A stretch of 64,000 bases of DNA from Jutongia huaianensis (lineage in GTDB: Bacteria > Bacillota > Clostridia > Lachnospirales > Lachnospiraceae), in contig NZ_JACRSX010000002.1 of assembly GCF_014384985.1 (NCBI RefSeq), positions 124,001 through 188,000 on the forward strand, written 5' to 3'. Under the pieces are notes generated by a model. That model was given only the letters and a program-made list of their open reading frames with translations, ran no database searches and was not told the origin of the DNA. The first letter of the stretch is position 1, and each line of letters begins with the position of its first letter. Shown here piece by piece: positions 1 to 9,070 of the stretch. The position numbers were made by a program, and so were the translations under genes.

Positions 1-76
1 AAACAGTAAGGGGGCGGAAATTACCGTAGGACAGTAAATTATTAGAAAAATACAGGGATTGAGTTAAAAAGATTAA

Positions 77-90
77 AATTGTATACAATT
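77..90. promoter_or_regulatory. 14-bp perfect palindrome upstream of the aspB promoter
   Basis: The sequence AATTGTATACAATT reads the same on both strands and ends 5 bp before the -35 box of the aminotransferase promoter. Its core TTGTATACAA resembles operators of GntR-type regulators, so it may be a regulator site, but no regulator gene lies nearby and this is inference. Confidence 0.4.
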
Positions 91-95
91 ATACA

Positions 96-124
96 TTGAC
101 GCAATCCTCGCTTTGTGGTATAAA
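96..124 (+). promoter_or_regulatory. sigma-A promoter of the aminotransferase gene
   Basis: TTGACG and TATAAA are separated by exactly 17 bp. Transcription would start about 50 bp before the gene start at 181. Confidence 0.7.
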
Positions 125-180
125 TTTGAAAGGAGATTTTCATATTTTACTAAGTATTACCAAGGAAAGGGGCAATTATT

Positions 181-1380
181 ATGTCATTAGAATTATCCAG
201 AAAAGCAGCAGCGGTAAAGCCATCTTCTACATTGGCGATTACTGCAAAGGCAAAGGAACTGCGTGCGCAGGGGAAGGATGTTGTAGGCTTCGGCGCAGGA
301 GAGCCGGATTTTAATACACCGGAGAATATCTGTGATGCTGCAATTCAGGCAATTCATGATGGATTTACAAAATATACACCGGCTTCCGGAACGAATGAGC
401 TCAAGGAAGCTGTTTCCAGGAAATTTAAGTCATTTAATGGACTTGATTATGCACCGGATCAGATTGTGATCAGCAATGGAGGAAAACATTCTCTGACCAA
501 TATTTTTACAGCACTGATCAATCCGGGAGATGAGGTGATCATTCCGGCACCATTCTGGCTCAGTTATCCTGAGATCGTTAAACTGGCCGGCGGTGTACCG
601 GTGATCGTAAAGACCACCAAGGAGCAGAGCTACAAGCTGCAGGCAGAGGATCTGAAAAAAGCCATTACCGATAAGACAAAGGCTGTTGTACTGAATACAC
701 CAAACAATCCTACCGGAATGCTTTATACGGAGCAGGAGCTTCGTGCTATCGCTGATGTGGTAGTAGAGAGTGATATTTATGTGGTTGCCGATGAGATGTA
801 TGAAAATCTTGTTTATGGCGATCAGAAGCATATCAGCATTGCCTCCTTTGGTAAGGAAATTTATGACAGAACCATTACATGTAGTGGTCTTGCAAAGAGC
901 TATGCGATGACAGGATGGAGAATTGGTTATACAGGATCTTCTAAGGAGATCGCAAAGATGATGAGCAGTGTACAGAGTCATCAGACCTCCAATCCGAACT
1001 CTATTGCACAGAGGGCTGCTGTAGAGGCTCTGAACGGTCCACAGGATTCCGTGGCAAAGATGCATGCAGAGTTTGATAAGCGTCGTCAGTATATGTATCA
1101 GAGAATCTGTGCAATGCCTTATGTAAGCACGATTGAGCCGATGGGTGCATTTTATGTATTCGTGGATGTCAGCGATGTTCTCGGTAAGGATTATAAGGGA
1201 ACAAAGATCGAGGATACCTCCAAGATGGCAGAGATTTTGATTGAAGAGTACAATGTAGCAGTAGTTCCGTGTGCTGATTTTGGATTTGCGGATCATATCC
1301 GTCTGTCTTATGCAATCTCGCTGGAGCAGATTGAGAAGGGACTTGATCGTATCGAGACCTTCCTGAAGGAATTGAAATAA
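181..1380 (+). CDS. aspB: pyridoxal phosphate-dependent aspartate aminotransferase (class I, Ib type)
   Basis: Transfers an amino group between aspartate and 2-oxoglutarate in the cytoplasm, feeding oxaloacetate/aspartate metabolism. The 399-residue length is typical of the family. Seen: the N-terminal Ib signature FGAGEPDF near residue 40, the NNPTG motif near 178, and SGLAKSYAMTGWRIGY with Lys239 as the expected PLP-binding lysine. It has its own sigma-A promoter, and a purine-rich ribosome site (GGAAAGGGG) lies about 8 bp before the ATG. A membrane protease gene follows after 3 bp, so the two are probably cotranscribed. Substrate preference among Ib aminotransferases (aspartate versus other amino acids) cannot be settled from the sequence; the fold and reaction class are secure. 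Confidence 0.9.
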   Translation: MSLELSRKAAAVKPSSTLAITAKAKELRAQGKDVVGFGAGEPDFNTPENICDAAIQAIHDGFTKYTPASGTNELKEAVSRKFKSFNGLDYAPDQIVISNGGKHSLTNIFTALINPGDEVIIPAPFWLSYPEIVKLAGGVPVIVKTTKEQSYKLQAEDLKKAITDKTKAVVLNTPNNPTGMLYTEQELRAIADVVVESDIYVVADEMYENLVYGDQKHISIASFGKEIYDRTITCSGLAKSYAMTGWRIGYTGSSKEIAKMMSSVQSHQTSNPNSIAQRAAVEALNGPQDSVAKMHAEFDKRRQYMYQRICAMPYVSTIEPMGAFYVFVDVSDVLGKDYKGTKIEDTSKMAEILIEEYNVAVVPCADFGFADHIRLSYAISLEQIEKGLDRIETFLKELK

Positions 1381-1383
1381 TAT

Positions 1384-2637
1384 ATGAAAGAGATAAAAAT
1401 GCCGGCATTTATGAAGGATGCCGGGAATACAAAAGCGCATAGTATGTGGAGAGAGATGGCAATCTTTATCCTGCTGTATGTGATATCTATTTTTGTAGAA
1501 GCCATGGCCATGGTGCCAGGGCTTCTCGTATATATAGCCAGCAGACCGGAGGCGGCATCCTGGTTTGAAAGAGCCGGCAGTTCTGATGTGACAGGAGGCT
1601 TATGGAACGGCAGTGTGGATATGGATAAATACAGTGCGTTGCTGCAGGCACAGCCGGAATGGCTGTTGATCTATACGTTGTTTGCAGAGATTTTATTGAT
1701 CGCACTGTACGTCGGATACTGCCGTTTGATTGAGAAACGCTCTTTTTCCTCTATGGGATTTACCAGAGGGCATATTCTAGTTCAATATATCAAGGGACTT
1801 TTGTGGGCAGTTGTTCTTTTTGGAGGAGCCTATCTGTTCTGCATAGGAACCGGGGCCGTGCATTTCGGGGGAGTGTCAGCGGACATGATACCGGGTTATA
1901 TCGTGCTTTACTTTGTAGGATATATGATACAGGGGATGGCAGAGGAAGTGATTTGCAGAGGATATCTTCTGGTTTCTCTTTCACGGAATCATTCGGTCTG
2001 GTACTCTGTGGTCATCAGTAGTGGCGTATTTATGGCAATGCATATGAGCAATGATCATATGACATTTCTGGCATTTATCAATATATTCCTGTGTGGATTG
2101 CTGTTTGGTCTGATCTTTGTGGAACGAGGAAATATCTGGATGGTGGCAGCACTTCATTCCGGATGGAATTTTCTGCAGAACAATATTTTTGGAATACCGG
2201 TCAGTGGCATGGCACAGGGAAATTCTGTCTTTCTTACCTCCTTTACTGAGGGAAGAAGTCTGATCAGTGGCGGAGCCTTTGGAGTCGAAGGCGGTATTGC
2301 GGTAACAGCAGTACTTGCTGTGGGAATTTATATCACATATCGCCGTATGGAGAAAAAGGGGATGCTGGTGGAGCCGGAGCAGTTGGAAAATCCGGGTCAG
2401 ATGTTTACCGGAGAAGCTCCCCGGCAGGAAAGAACGGAAAAAGCACCTGAATCTGCCGATGAGCAGAAGGAAGAGGTGGAATACACGTCTATGCCTTTAA
2501 ATCTGGACACCTTGAATCGTATTGAAACACAAAAGCGGGAGGCGGGAATTCTGACAAAGTCATCAGGAAAACAGATCACATATCCGAGAAGTACTGTGTT
2601 TAATGCGGATTATTTCAGGGAAAAGGATGAGGAGTAA
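1384..2637 (+). CDS. CPBP family intramembrane metalloprotease
   Basis: A polytopic membrane protein of 417 residues with about seven or eight hydrophobic segments in residues 15-320. It carries the Abi/CPBP signatures: EEVICRG (EExxxR) near residue 185, a histidine motif in FMAMHMSNDH near 220, and HSGWNF near 260, which together form the Rce1-type active site. The last 100 residues are a charged cytoplasmic tail without recognised domain. In bacteria these proteases have been linked to membrane protein maturation, bacteriocin immunity and signalling; the substrate here is unknown. The start directly after aspB suggests translation from the same message; an internal ATG at 1399 is an alternative start. 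Confidence 0.85.
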   Translation: MKEIKMPAFMKDAGNTKAHSMWREMAIFILLYVISIFVEAMAMVPGLLVYIASRPEAASWFERAGSSDVTGGLWNGSVDMDKYSALLQAQPEWLLIYTLFAEILLIALYVGYCRLIEKRSFSSMGFTRGHILVQYIKGLLWAVVLFGGAYLFCIGTGAVHFGGVSADMIPGYIVLYFVGYMIQGMAEEVICRGYLLVSLSRNHSVWYSVVISSGVFMAMHMSNDHMTFLAFINIFLCGLLFGLIFVERGNIWMVAALHSGWNFLQNNIFGIPVSGMAQGNSVFLTSFTEGRSLISGGAFGVEGGIAVTAVLAVGIYITYRRMEKKGMLVEPEQLENPGQMFTGEAPRQERTEKAPESADEQKEEVEYTSMPLNLDTLNRIETQKREAGILTKSSGKQITYPRSTVFNADYFREKDEE

Positions 2638-2664
2638 AACATCGCAAATAAATAATTAGAAATA

Positions 2665-2702
2665 AATAAGGGATACAGATGATATCATCTGTATCCCTTA
2701 TT
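2665..2702. terminator. perfect 38-bp palindrome, probable terminator of the aspB-CPBP operon
   Basis: Two perfectly complementary 19-base arms without spacer (AATAAGGGATACAGATGAT and its complement), preceded by A-rich and followed by only TT. It can end transcription from the left, but the U tract is weak. It directly abuts the first copy of the 153-bp repeat. Confidence 0.6.
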
Positions 2703-3079
2703 GCCGCATCGCCATCTGCCGGAAGCAGGCTCCCGCATCTGTCTATGCGTCATGCTCACTTTTGCCTTCGCGCGTATTTGATGCTGTAGTTGACAGGGCT
2801 CAGGCCAAAAGTTTGAAAAAGCAAGGCTTTTTCAAACTCGCGGGCGCGTTCTCATGCCGCATTGCCATCTGCCGGAAGCAGGCTCCCACATCTGTCTATG
2901 CGTCATGCTCACTTTTGCCTTCGCGCGTATTTTATGCTGTAGTTGACAGGGCTCAGGCCAAAAGTTTGAAAAAGCAAGGCTTTTTCAAACTCGCGGGCGC
3001 GTTCTCATGCCGCATCGCCATCTGCCGGAAGCAGGCTCCCACATCTGTCTATGCGTCATGCTCACTTTTGCCTTCGCGC
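2703..3079. repeat. 153-bp tandem repeat, two full copies and one partial, overlapping a gene end
   Basis: Copy 1 is 2703-2855, copy 2 is 2856-3008, and partial copy 3 is 3009-3079. Copies 1 and 2 differ at only about three positions. Each full copy holds a perfect 13-bp-stem hairpin (2810-2838 and 2963-2991) with a 3-base loop. Copy 3 includes the last nine codons and the stop codon of the minus-strand activase gene, so the array looks like repeated duplication of that gene end together with a terminator-like hairpin. This array fills the 411-bp gap between 2638 and 3048; I see no gene in it. Confidence 0.9.
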
Positions 3080-6000
3080 AGGTTTTTGACAGCAGTGGAA
3101 AGCATCAGCTTGATACGATTCAACTGGTTTACCTCGCTGGCACCCGGATCGTAGTCAACGGCTACGATATTGGATTCCGGATACTGGCGGCGCAGCTCTT
3201 TAATAACACCCTTACCTACCACATGGTTTGGCAGACAGCCAAATGGCTGGGTACATACGATATTTGGCACGCCGGAATGGATCAGCTCCAGCATTTCGCC
3301 GGTCAGGAACCATCCTTCCCCGGTCTGGTTACCGCCACTGACGATCGGCTCTGCATATTCTGCCAGCTTATTGATTCTTGTGGTTGGCTCGAAACGATTG
3401 CTGGCAGCCAGAGCGTCATTGGCAACCTTACGGTAATGTTCCAGATAGGAGATCAGGAAGTTGTTAATATGTGCAGAAGATTTCTTTTTGCCAAGGTATT
3501 CTGCCTTGAAGTTGGCATTATACAGGCTGTACATAAAGAAGTCCAAAAGATCAGGACAAACTGCCTCTGCACCTTCTGCTTCCAGAAGCTCTACCAGATA
3601 ATTGTTTGCCAGTGGAAGGAATTTGACAAGGATTTCTCCTACAATACCAACACGAGGCTTTTCGATATCTTTTAGTGGAAGCTCATCAAATTCTTTAATG
3701 ATCTGACGGATATTCTTCTTAAATTCTGATTTATTTCCATTGCGGACGGCTCTCTGGGCTATGGCTCTCCATTTTTCGTGAAGGGCATTGGCTGAGCCGG
3801 GAACCGCTTCATAAGGTCTTGTCTTATAGAGAACACGCATAAATACATCACCGTAGATCAATGCCTGGATTGCACGGTGTGCCATCTTCAGATTAATCTT
3901 TAAACCGGGGTTTTTCTCGATGCCGGCGCTCATAGAAACAACCGGAATCTGTCCCATACCGGCTTTTTCCAACGCACGTCTTATGAAACCGATATAATTG
4001 GTAGCACGGCATCCGCCGCCGGTCTGGGTAATGATCAGTGCCACCTTATCCAGATCGTACTCTCCGGATAACAGTGCTTCCATAAACTGACCAATGACGA
4101 TCAGCGACGGATAGCAGGCGTCATTATTGACATATTTCAGGCCATAATCAACAGCGGCCGGTGTGCTAGGCAGGATTTTCAGTTTATAACCGCAGGATGC
4201 CAATGCCGGCTCCAGAATATCAAAATGAATTGGAGACATCTGCGGCACCAGGATCGTGTATTCCTTGCGCATTTCTTCTGTAAAGATAACTCTGTGATGT
4301 GCTGTATCCACATCTGGCTGTGGCTGTATATCCTTGGCGGCACGTTCCTTGACAGCCGCCAGCAGGGAACGGATACGGATTCTTGCCGCTCCCAGATTAT
4401 TCACTTCATCAATCTTTAATACGGTATAGATCTTGTTACGTTTCGTCAGAATATCGCTGACCTGATCTGTTGTTACGGCATCCAGACCACAGCCAAAGGA
4501 ATTCAATTGAATTAAATCAAGATTTGACTGCGTGCTTACGAATGATGCTGCCTGATACAGACGGGAATGATACATCCACTGATCCATAACGATGGTTGGC
4601 CGGTCTACTTTGCCGAGATGTGAGATACTGTCTTCGGTCAGTACGGCAACACCATAGGATGTGATCAGATCAGGAATACCGTGATTGATTTCCGGATCTG
4701 TATGATATGGACGTCCGGCCAGAACGATTCCACGGCGGCCGGTTTCTTTCAGATACTGTAATACTTCCTCGCCCTTTTGTTCCATTTCCGTGCGGACTGC
4801 CTGCATTTCCTTCCAGGCAGCAGCGGCGGCATGGCGGATCTCATCGGCCGAGATACCGTTTTCCTCGGTGAAATACTCTACCAGACGTTTTGTGGCGATC
4901 GCTTCACTTTCCAGGGAAAGAAATGGATTCTGGTATGTAATCTTGTCGTCACGGAGTTCTTCGATATTATTTTTGATATTTTCACCGTAGGAGGTGACGA
5001 TCGGGCAGTTGTAATGGTTATTGGCGTCCTCTACCTCAGTACGCTCATAAGGAATACAAGGATAGAAGATATAGTCAATGCCCTGACGGATCAGCCAGGT
5101 CACATGACCGTGGGCAAGTTTAGCCGGATAACATTCGGATTCACTTGGAATGGATTCAATACCAAGCTCGTAGATCTTACGATTGGATTCCGGCGATACA
5201 ACGACCCGGTATCCAAGCTCCGTAAAGAAGGTGAACCAGAATGGATAGTTTTCGTACATATTTAATACCCGTGGAATTCCAACGGTGCCCCGGACAGCAT
5301 GCTCCTCATCAAGAGAAGTATAATGCTGGAAGAGACGTTTGTTTTTGTATTCAAAAAGGTTCGGAATATGATCCTTATTTTTCTCTTTGCCAAGTCCCCG
5401 TTCGCATCGGTTTCCGGAAATAAACTGACGACCGCCGGTGAAACGGTTGATGGTGAGGAGACAGTGATTTGTACATCCCTTACATCTTGCCATGGAGGTC
5501 TCAAACTTCAGATCATTGATCTGGTCAATGGTAAGCATGGTTGTCTCCTGGCCTTCATAATGGTTTCTGGCGATCAGCGCAGCGCCAAAAGCACCCATGA
5601 TACCGGCAATGTCCGGGCGGACTGCTTTACAGCCGGAGATGCGCTCAAAGCTTCGAAGTACCGCATCATTATAGAAGGTACCACCCTGAACCACGACCTT
5701 TTCGCCCAGATCCTTTGGATCTGTCAGTTTAATAACCTTTAAAAGAGCATTTTTAATAACGGAATAAGCAAGGCCGGCGGAGATATCGGCAACAGATGCC
5801 CCTTCCTTCTGCGCCTGCTTTACCTTGGAATTCATGAAAACGGTACAGCGGGAACCTAGATCGATCGGGTTTTGCGCAAACAAAGCAATCTTCGCAAAAT
5901 CTGCCACATCATAATTCAGAGATTTTGCAAAGGTTTCGATAAAGGAACCGCATCCTGAGGAGCAGGCCTCATTTAACTGAACCTTATCTACGGATTGATT

Positions 6001-7299
6001 CTTGATCTTAATGCACTTCATATCCTGTCCGCCGATATCAAGAATACAGTCAACATCCGGCTCGAAGAATGCAGCCGCATTGTAGTGGGCAACGGTCTCT
6101 ACCTCGCCCTCATCCAGGAGCAGGGCAGATTTTAGCAGAGCCTCACCGTAACCGGTAGAGCAGGAACGCACGATCCTGGCACCTTCCGGCATCAATTCAT
6201 AGATTTCTTTGATAGATTTAATGGCCGTTTTTAACGGGCTGCCGTTGTTATTGCTATAGAAAGAATACAAAAGGCTTCCGTCTTCACCGATCACTGCCAC
6301 CTTTGTGGTGGTGGAACCGGCGTCAATACCAAGAAAGAGATCTCCTTTATAAGAAGCAAAGTCCCCCTTCTTGACATCATTCTCCGAATGCTTCTTTAAG
6401 AAGTCATTGTATTCTGCCTCGTCCTTAAATAAAGGCTCCAGACGGGCAACCTCAAATTCCATATCGATCTTTTTGGCTAAAACATCATTTAACTGGCTGA
6501 GAGATGACATACATTCGTCTGTTTTTGCATTCATTGCAGCACCGGATGCCGCAAACAGATGTGAATGCTCCGGTGCAATGATCGCATCTCCGGAAAGGTT
6601 TAATGTACGAATAAAAGCCTGTTTTAACTCCGTAAGAAAATGTAAAGGTCCGCCCAGAAATGCGACATTTCCCCGAATCGGCTTACCGCAGGCAAGACCA
6701 CTGATGGTCTGATTGACTACCGCCTGAAAAATAGAGGCTGACAGGTCTTCTTTGGTAGCTCCCTCGTTGATCAGAGGCTGAATATCTGTTTTGGCAAATA
6801 CACCGCATCTGGCAGCGATCGGGTAAATAGATTTATAATTTTTGGCGTATTCATTCAGACCGGCGGCATCTGTCTTAAGCAGGGTAGCCATCTGGTCAAT
6901 AAAGGAACCGGTGCCGCCGGCACAGATTCCGTTCATTCGCTGGTCAATACCACCGGTAAAATATATGATCTTTGCATCCTCACCGCCAAGCTCAATGGCA
7001 ACGTCGGTATGGGGTGCATAGTCTTTCAGGGATGTTGCTACAGCGACAACCTCCTGAACAAAGGGAACATTCATATGCTTTGAAAGTGTCAGACCACCGG
7101 AACCGGTAATAACCGGAGAAACCGGAAGATCTCCCAGCTCCTTTAACGCCTGTTTGATAATGGAAGCAAGTGTCTCCTGAATATTGGCATAGTGACGCTG
7201 ATAATCAGAAAATATGATCTCACCCTCAGGGTTTAAAATAGCAATCTTTACTGTTGTGGAACCGATATCGATTCCCAGTGTATGACATGGTAATTTCAT
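3049..7299 (-). CDS. acyl-CoA dehydratase activase-related protein (double BcrAD/BadFG ATPase domain plus DUF2229/HgdB-like region)
   Basis: A 1416-residue cytoplasmic protein of the family that includes the HgdC activator of 2-hydroxyacyl-CoA dehydratases. Two actin-fold ATPase domains are visible: residues about 5-275 ([14 protein letters not shown]) and about 320-580 ([17 protein letters not shown]). Each has the pair of cysteines that in HgdC bind a shared 4Fe-4S cluster (GICAGGTG and AARCGVF in the first, EACSSGCG and SRCTVF in the second). A cysteine group CKGCTNHC near 605 follows, then a DUF2229-type segment and an HgdB-like C-terminal half with conserved CYP and QTGGGCRA motifs. Classical activators are about 260 residues, so this is the long fused form common in Firmicutes, whose substrate is not established. 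It has its own promoter at 7375-7403 with a large inverted repeat; the stop codon lies in the 153-bp repeat array. Confidence 0.85.
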   Translation of the reverse strand: MKLPCHTLGIDIGSTTVKIAILNPEGEIIFSDYQRHYANIQETLASIIKQALKELGDLPVSPVITGSGGLTLSKHMNVPFVQEVVAVATSLKDYAPHTDVAIELGGEDAKIIYFTGGIDQRMNGICAGGTGSFIDQMATLLKTDAAGLNEYAKNYKSIYPIAARCGVFAKTDIQPLINEGATKEDLSASIFQAVVNQTISGLACGKPIRGNVAFLGGPLHFLTELKQAFIRTLNLSGDAIIAPEHSHLFAASGAAMNAKTDECMSSLSQLNDVLAKKIDMEFEVARLEPLFKDEAEYNDFLKKHSENDVKKGDFASYKGDLFLGIDAGSTTTKVAVIGEDGSLLYSFYSNNNGSPLKTAIKSIKEIYELMPEGARIVRSCSTGYGEALLKSALLLDEGEVETVAHYNAAAFFEPDVDCILDIGGQDMKCIKIKNQSVDKVQLNEACSSGCGSFIETFAKSLNYDVADFAKIALFAQNPIDLGSRCTVFMNSKVKQAQKEGASVADISAGLAYSVIKNALLKVIKLTDPKDLGEKVVVQGGTFYNDAVLRSFERISGCKAVRPDIAGIMGAFGAALIARNHYEGQETTMLTIDQINDLKFETSMARCKGCTNHCLLTINRFTGGRQFISGNRCERGLGKEKNKDHIPNLFEYKNKRLFQHYTSLDEEHAVRGTVGIPRVLNMYENYPFWFTFFTELGYRVVVSPESNRKIYELGIESIPSESECYPAKLAHGHVTWLIRQGIDYIFYPCIPYERTEVEDANNHYNCPIVTSYGENIKNNIEELRDDKITYQNPFLSLESEAIATKRLVEYFTEENGISADEIRHAAAAAWKEMQAVRTEMEQKGEEVLQYLKETGRRGIVLAGRPYHTDPEINHGIPDLITSYGVAVLTEDSISHLGKVDRPTIVMDQWMYHSRLYQAASFVSTQSNLDLIQLNSFGCGLDAVTTDQVSDILTKRNKIYTVLKIDEVNNLGAARIRIRSLLAAVKERAAKDIQPQPDVDTAHHRVIFTEEMRKEYTILVPQMSPIHFDILEPALASCGYKLKILPSTPAAVDYGLKYVNNDACYPSLIVIGQFMEALLSGEYDLDKVALIITQTGGGCRATNYIGFIRRALEKAGMGQIPVVSMSAGIEKNPGLKINLKMAHRAIQALIYGDVFMRVLYKTRPYEAVPGSANALHEKWRAIAQRAVRNGNKSEFKKNIRQIIKEFDELPLKDIEKPRVGIVGEILVKFLPLANNYLVELLEAEGAEAVCPDLLDFFMYSLYNANFKAEYLGKKKSSAHINNFLISYLEHYRKVANDALAASNRFEPTTRINKLAEYAEPIVSGGNQTGEGWFLTGEMLELIHSGVPNIVCTQPFGCLPNHVVGKGVIKELRRQYPESNIVAVDYDPGASEVNQLNRIKLMLSTAVKNLREGKSEHDA

Positions 7300-7333
7300 A
7301 AGATATTTCCTTTCTTCCTTCGCTGTCCTTTTT

Positions 7334-7377
7334 AATAGGAAAATGCGATATCAAAAATATCGCCATATTTTCCTATT
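7334..7377. promoter_or_regulatory. 18-bp-stem inverted repeat at the activase transcription start
   Basis: Inner arms GCGATAT/ATATCGC surround CAAAA, and outer arms AATAGGAAAAT/ATTTTCCTATT continue the pairing after a 3-base bulge. It spans from the -10 box of the minus-strand promoter into the untranslated leader and ends 35 bp before the start codon. It could be an operator or a leader-RNA hairpin. Confidence 0.65.
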
Positions 7378-7403
7378 ATATGACAAAAAAAAATTGATTG
7401 CAA
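7375..7403 (-). promoter_or_regulatory. sigma-A promoter of the activase gene
   Basis: On the minus strand, TTGCAA and a perfect TATAAT are separated by 17 bp. The -10 box overlaps the distal arm of the inverted repeat 7334-7377. Confidence 0.65.
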
Positions 7404-7438
7404 GCAGTCTGTCACCAATAACATAAATTGGGAATATA

Positions 7439-7981
7439 ATGAAAAAGGAAAGCATAGAAAGGTGCATGAAAGATATGGAACATTGTAATGGTATTATGCA
7501 TACAGTCAAATCGGGAGATACTCTGTATTCCATCAGCCTGGAACACAAAGTGCCGCTGGCACTTCTGCTTCGTGCCAATCCTTATGTGGATGTGTATAAT
7601 CTTCAGATCGGGGAAACAATATGTGTGCCGGTGAAGGGGAATACGCAGGGGGGGATGCCTCCTTATGGCAGTACATGTGCCAAATGGGAGGTAAGAAATG
7701 CGGTTCATGTGACAAAGGACAAAATGCAGAGGGAGATGACCGGGGAAACCAGAAAAGAGAAAGAAACGGATGAAATGCAGCCGGCAGAAGAAATGACGGA
7801 GACGTCAGGAACATCATCAGAACGGCAACAGGACAATACGGCTGTGGAAGGAACTACATTACAGGATGAGAAAACAGCAGAGACAGTATATGTGACAAAG
7901 GAAGGGGACAGTCTGGAAAAAATTCTTGGGGTAGATAAGATCTTACTGCCACCGGGAATGACCCTTTATCGACAAAAGTAG
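7439..7981 (+). CDS. LysM domain protein
   Basis: A 180-residue protein with a clear LysM peptidoglycan-binding repeat at residues 21-66 (HTVKSGDTLYSIS through GETICVPV). A charged, Glu/Thr-rich linker follows, and a second, degenerate LysM-like segment lies at 147-180 (YVTKEGDSLEKILGV through TLYRQK). There is no signal peptide or membrane segment, as in several clostridial LysM proteins that act in spore or cytoplasmic contexts, so its location is uncertain. The start is also uncertain: a TATAAT overlaps the first ATG at 7435-7440, which would argue for ATG 7466 or 7475 if it is a real -10 box. Function beyond glycan binding is unknown. Confidence 0.75.
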   Translation: MKKESIERCMKDMEHCNGIMHTVKSGDTLYSISLEHKVPLALLLRANPYVDVYNLQIGETICVPVKGNTQGGMPPYGSTCAKWEVRNAVHVTKDKMQREMTGETRKEKETDEMQPAEEMTETSGTSSERQQDNTAVEGTTLQDEKTAETVYVTKEGDSLEKILGVDKILLPPGMTLYRQK

Positions 7982-7994
7982 AATAATCTGTGTC

Positions 7995-8023
7995 TTGACA
8001 AAGAAAACGCGTATCAATAGAAT
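7995..8023 (+). promoter_or_regulatory. sigma-A promoter of the rhomboid-like gene
   Basis: TTGACA and TAGAAT with a 17-bp spacer, about 105 bp before the gene start at 8128. Confidence 0.7.
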
Positions 8024-8025
8024 AG

Positions 8026-8056
8026 ATGGTATTGGAATATTCATTTCCAATACCAT
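8026..8056. promoter_or_regulatory. 12-bp-stem inverted repeat in the leader of the rhomboid-like gene
   Basis: ATGGTATTGGAA and TTCCAATACCAT are perfectly complementary around a 7-base loop. It begins 3 bp after the -10 box, at the expected transcription start, and has no U tract, so an operator or 5' mRNA hairpin is more likely than a terminator. Confidence 0.6.
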
Positions 8057-8127
8057 AATTAATGATATGGAATAACAGATGGGAACAGTACCTGCAGATG
8101 ACCGGAAGCTGCAGGGATAGGAGGGTT

Positions 8128-9042
8128 ATGAATCAATTATTAAATAAACTGGAGCGGAAATATGGAAAATATGCAGTGCCGGATCTGATCAAGTATGTGA
8201 TCGTGCTGTATTGTGCAGGTGCCGCATTGGGATTGATTGACAATAGAATTTACTATAACTATCTTTCATTGAACGTAGAGGCTGTTCTTCATGGACAAGT
8301 ATGGAGACTGGTGACATATTTGATCGAGCCATATGGATTTAACACCGGAATGGGATTTATTGTGAGTATTTTGTTCTTTGCGATTCAGGTTAATTTGTTC
8401 TTTCTGTTTGGACGGTCACTGGAACGGGCGTGGGGAACATTTCGGTTTAATATGTATTTTATCAGCGGGTGGCTGTTAAATATTGTTGCGGCCTTTATTT
8501 TATATGGAGCGATCCATTCCACATATTATATGTCAGGTTTTCAGTATATTTACTGGTCTATGTTTTTTGCTTTTGCGGCAGAAAATTCAAATATGGAATT
8601 CTTATTCTGGTTTGTACTTCCGATCAAGGTGAAATGGCTTGCGGTTCTGGATGCGGTATACCTGATCTACTGTGTAGTTGAAAATATTGTATCCGGCTTC
8701 TCTTATCTGAGTCAGGGAGGAACTCTTGCTGCTGCGGGAGTATATTTTAGTACCGCACTGGCGATTGTTGTGGCACTGGGGAATTTCCTGATATACTTTT
8801 TATCAAGCCGTGATTACCGCAGGATATCGCCGGGAGATATTAAACGCCGGAAACGTTTTAAGAAACAGGTACAGCAGGCGGGCAGACAGAATGGCGGTGC
8901 CAGACATCGGTGTGCCGTGTGCGGAAGAACAGAGCTGGACGATGAGACATTGGAATTTCGGTATTGTTCGAAATGTGAAGGAAATTATGAATATTGTTCG
9001 GAGCATTTGTTTACCCATCAACATGTCAAAAAGCATGTTTGA
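8128..9042 (+). CDS. rhomboid-like membrane protein with C-terminal zinc ribbon, probable pseudoprotease
   Basis: A 304-residue membrane protein with about six hydrophobic segments (residues 15-240) arranged like the rhomboid/derlin fold, including LERAWGTFRFNMYF, which matches the position of the family WR-type motif. The GxSx catalytic serine motif expected in the fourth segment is absent, so it is unlikely to be an active rhomboid protease. The C-terminus (about 265-304) has CAVCG, CSKC and CSEH plus histidines, a zinc-ribbon-like tail. I chose ATG 8128 because AGGAGG lies just upstream; an in-frame ATG at 8062 lacks one. The following glycosyltransferase starts 28 bp later and is probably in the same operon. 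Confidence 0.8.
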   Translation: MNQLLNKLERKYGKYAVPDLIKYVIVLYCAGAALGLIDNRIYYNYLSLNVEAVLHGQVWRLVTYLIEPYGFNTGMGFIVSILFFAIQVNLFFLFGRSLERAWGTFRFNMYFISGWLLNIVAAFILYGAIHSTYYMSGFQYIYWSMFFAFAAENSNMEFLFWFVLPIKVKWLAVLDAVYLIYCVVENIVSGFSYLSQGGTLAAAGVYFSTALAIVVALGNFLIYFLSSRDYRRISPGDIKRRKRFKKQVQQAGRQNGGARHRCAVCGRTELDDETLEFRYCSKCEGNYEYCSEHLFTHQHVKKHV

Positions 9043-9070
9043 TATAAATTGATAAAAAAGGAGAAAAACT

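Noticed and set aside
430..1440. 336-residue open frame antisense to aspB
   Set aside because: The amino acid make-up is abnormal (many Cys, His, Ile), there is no family motif, and the opposite strand encodes a clear aminotransferase.
2703..3079. Possible CRISPR array
   Set aside because: The units are 153 bp, directly adjacent with no spacers, and no cas genes are near.
2762..3154. 130-residue open frame with an internally repeated protein sequence on the plus strand
   Set aside because: It exists only because the repeat unit (153 bp) is a multiple of three. It has no ribosome site and overlaps the end of the activase gene on the other strand.
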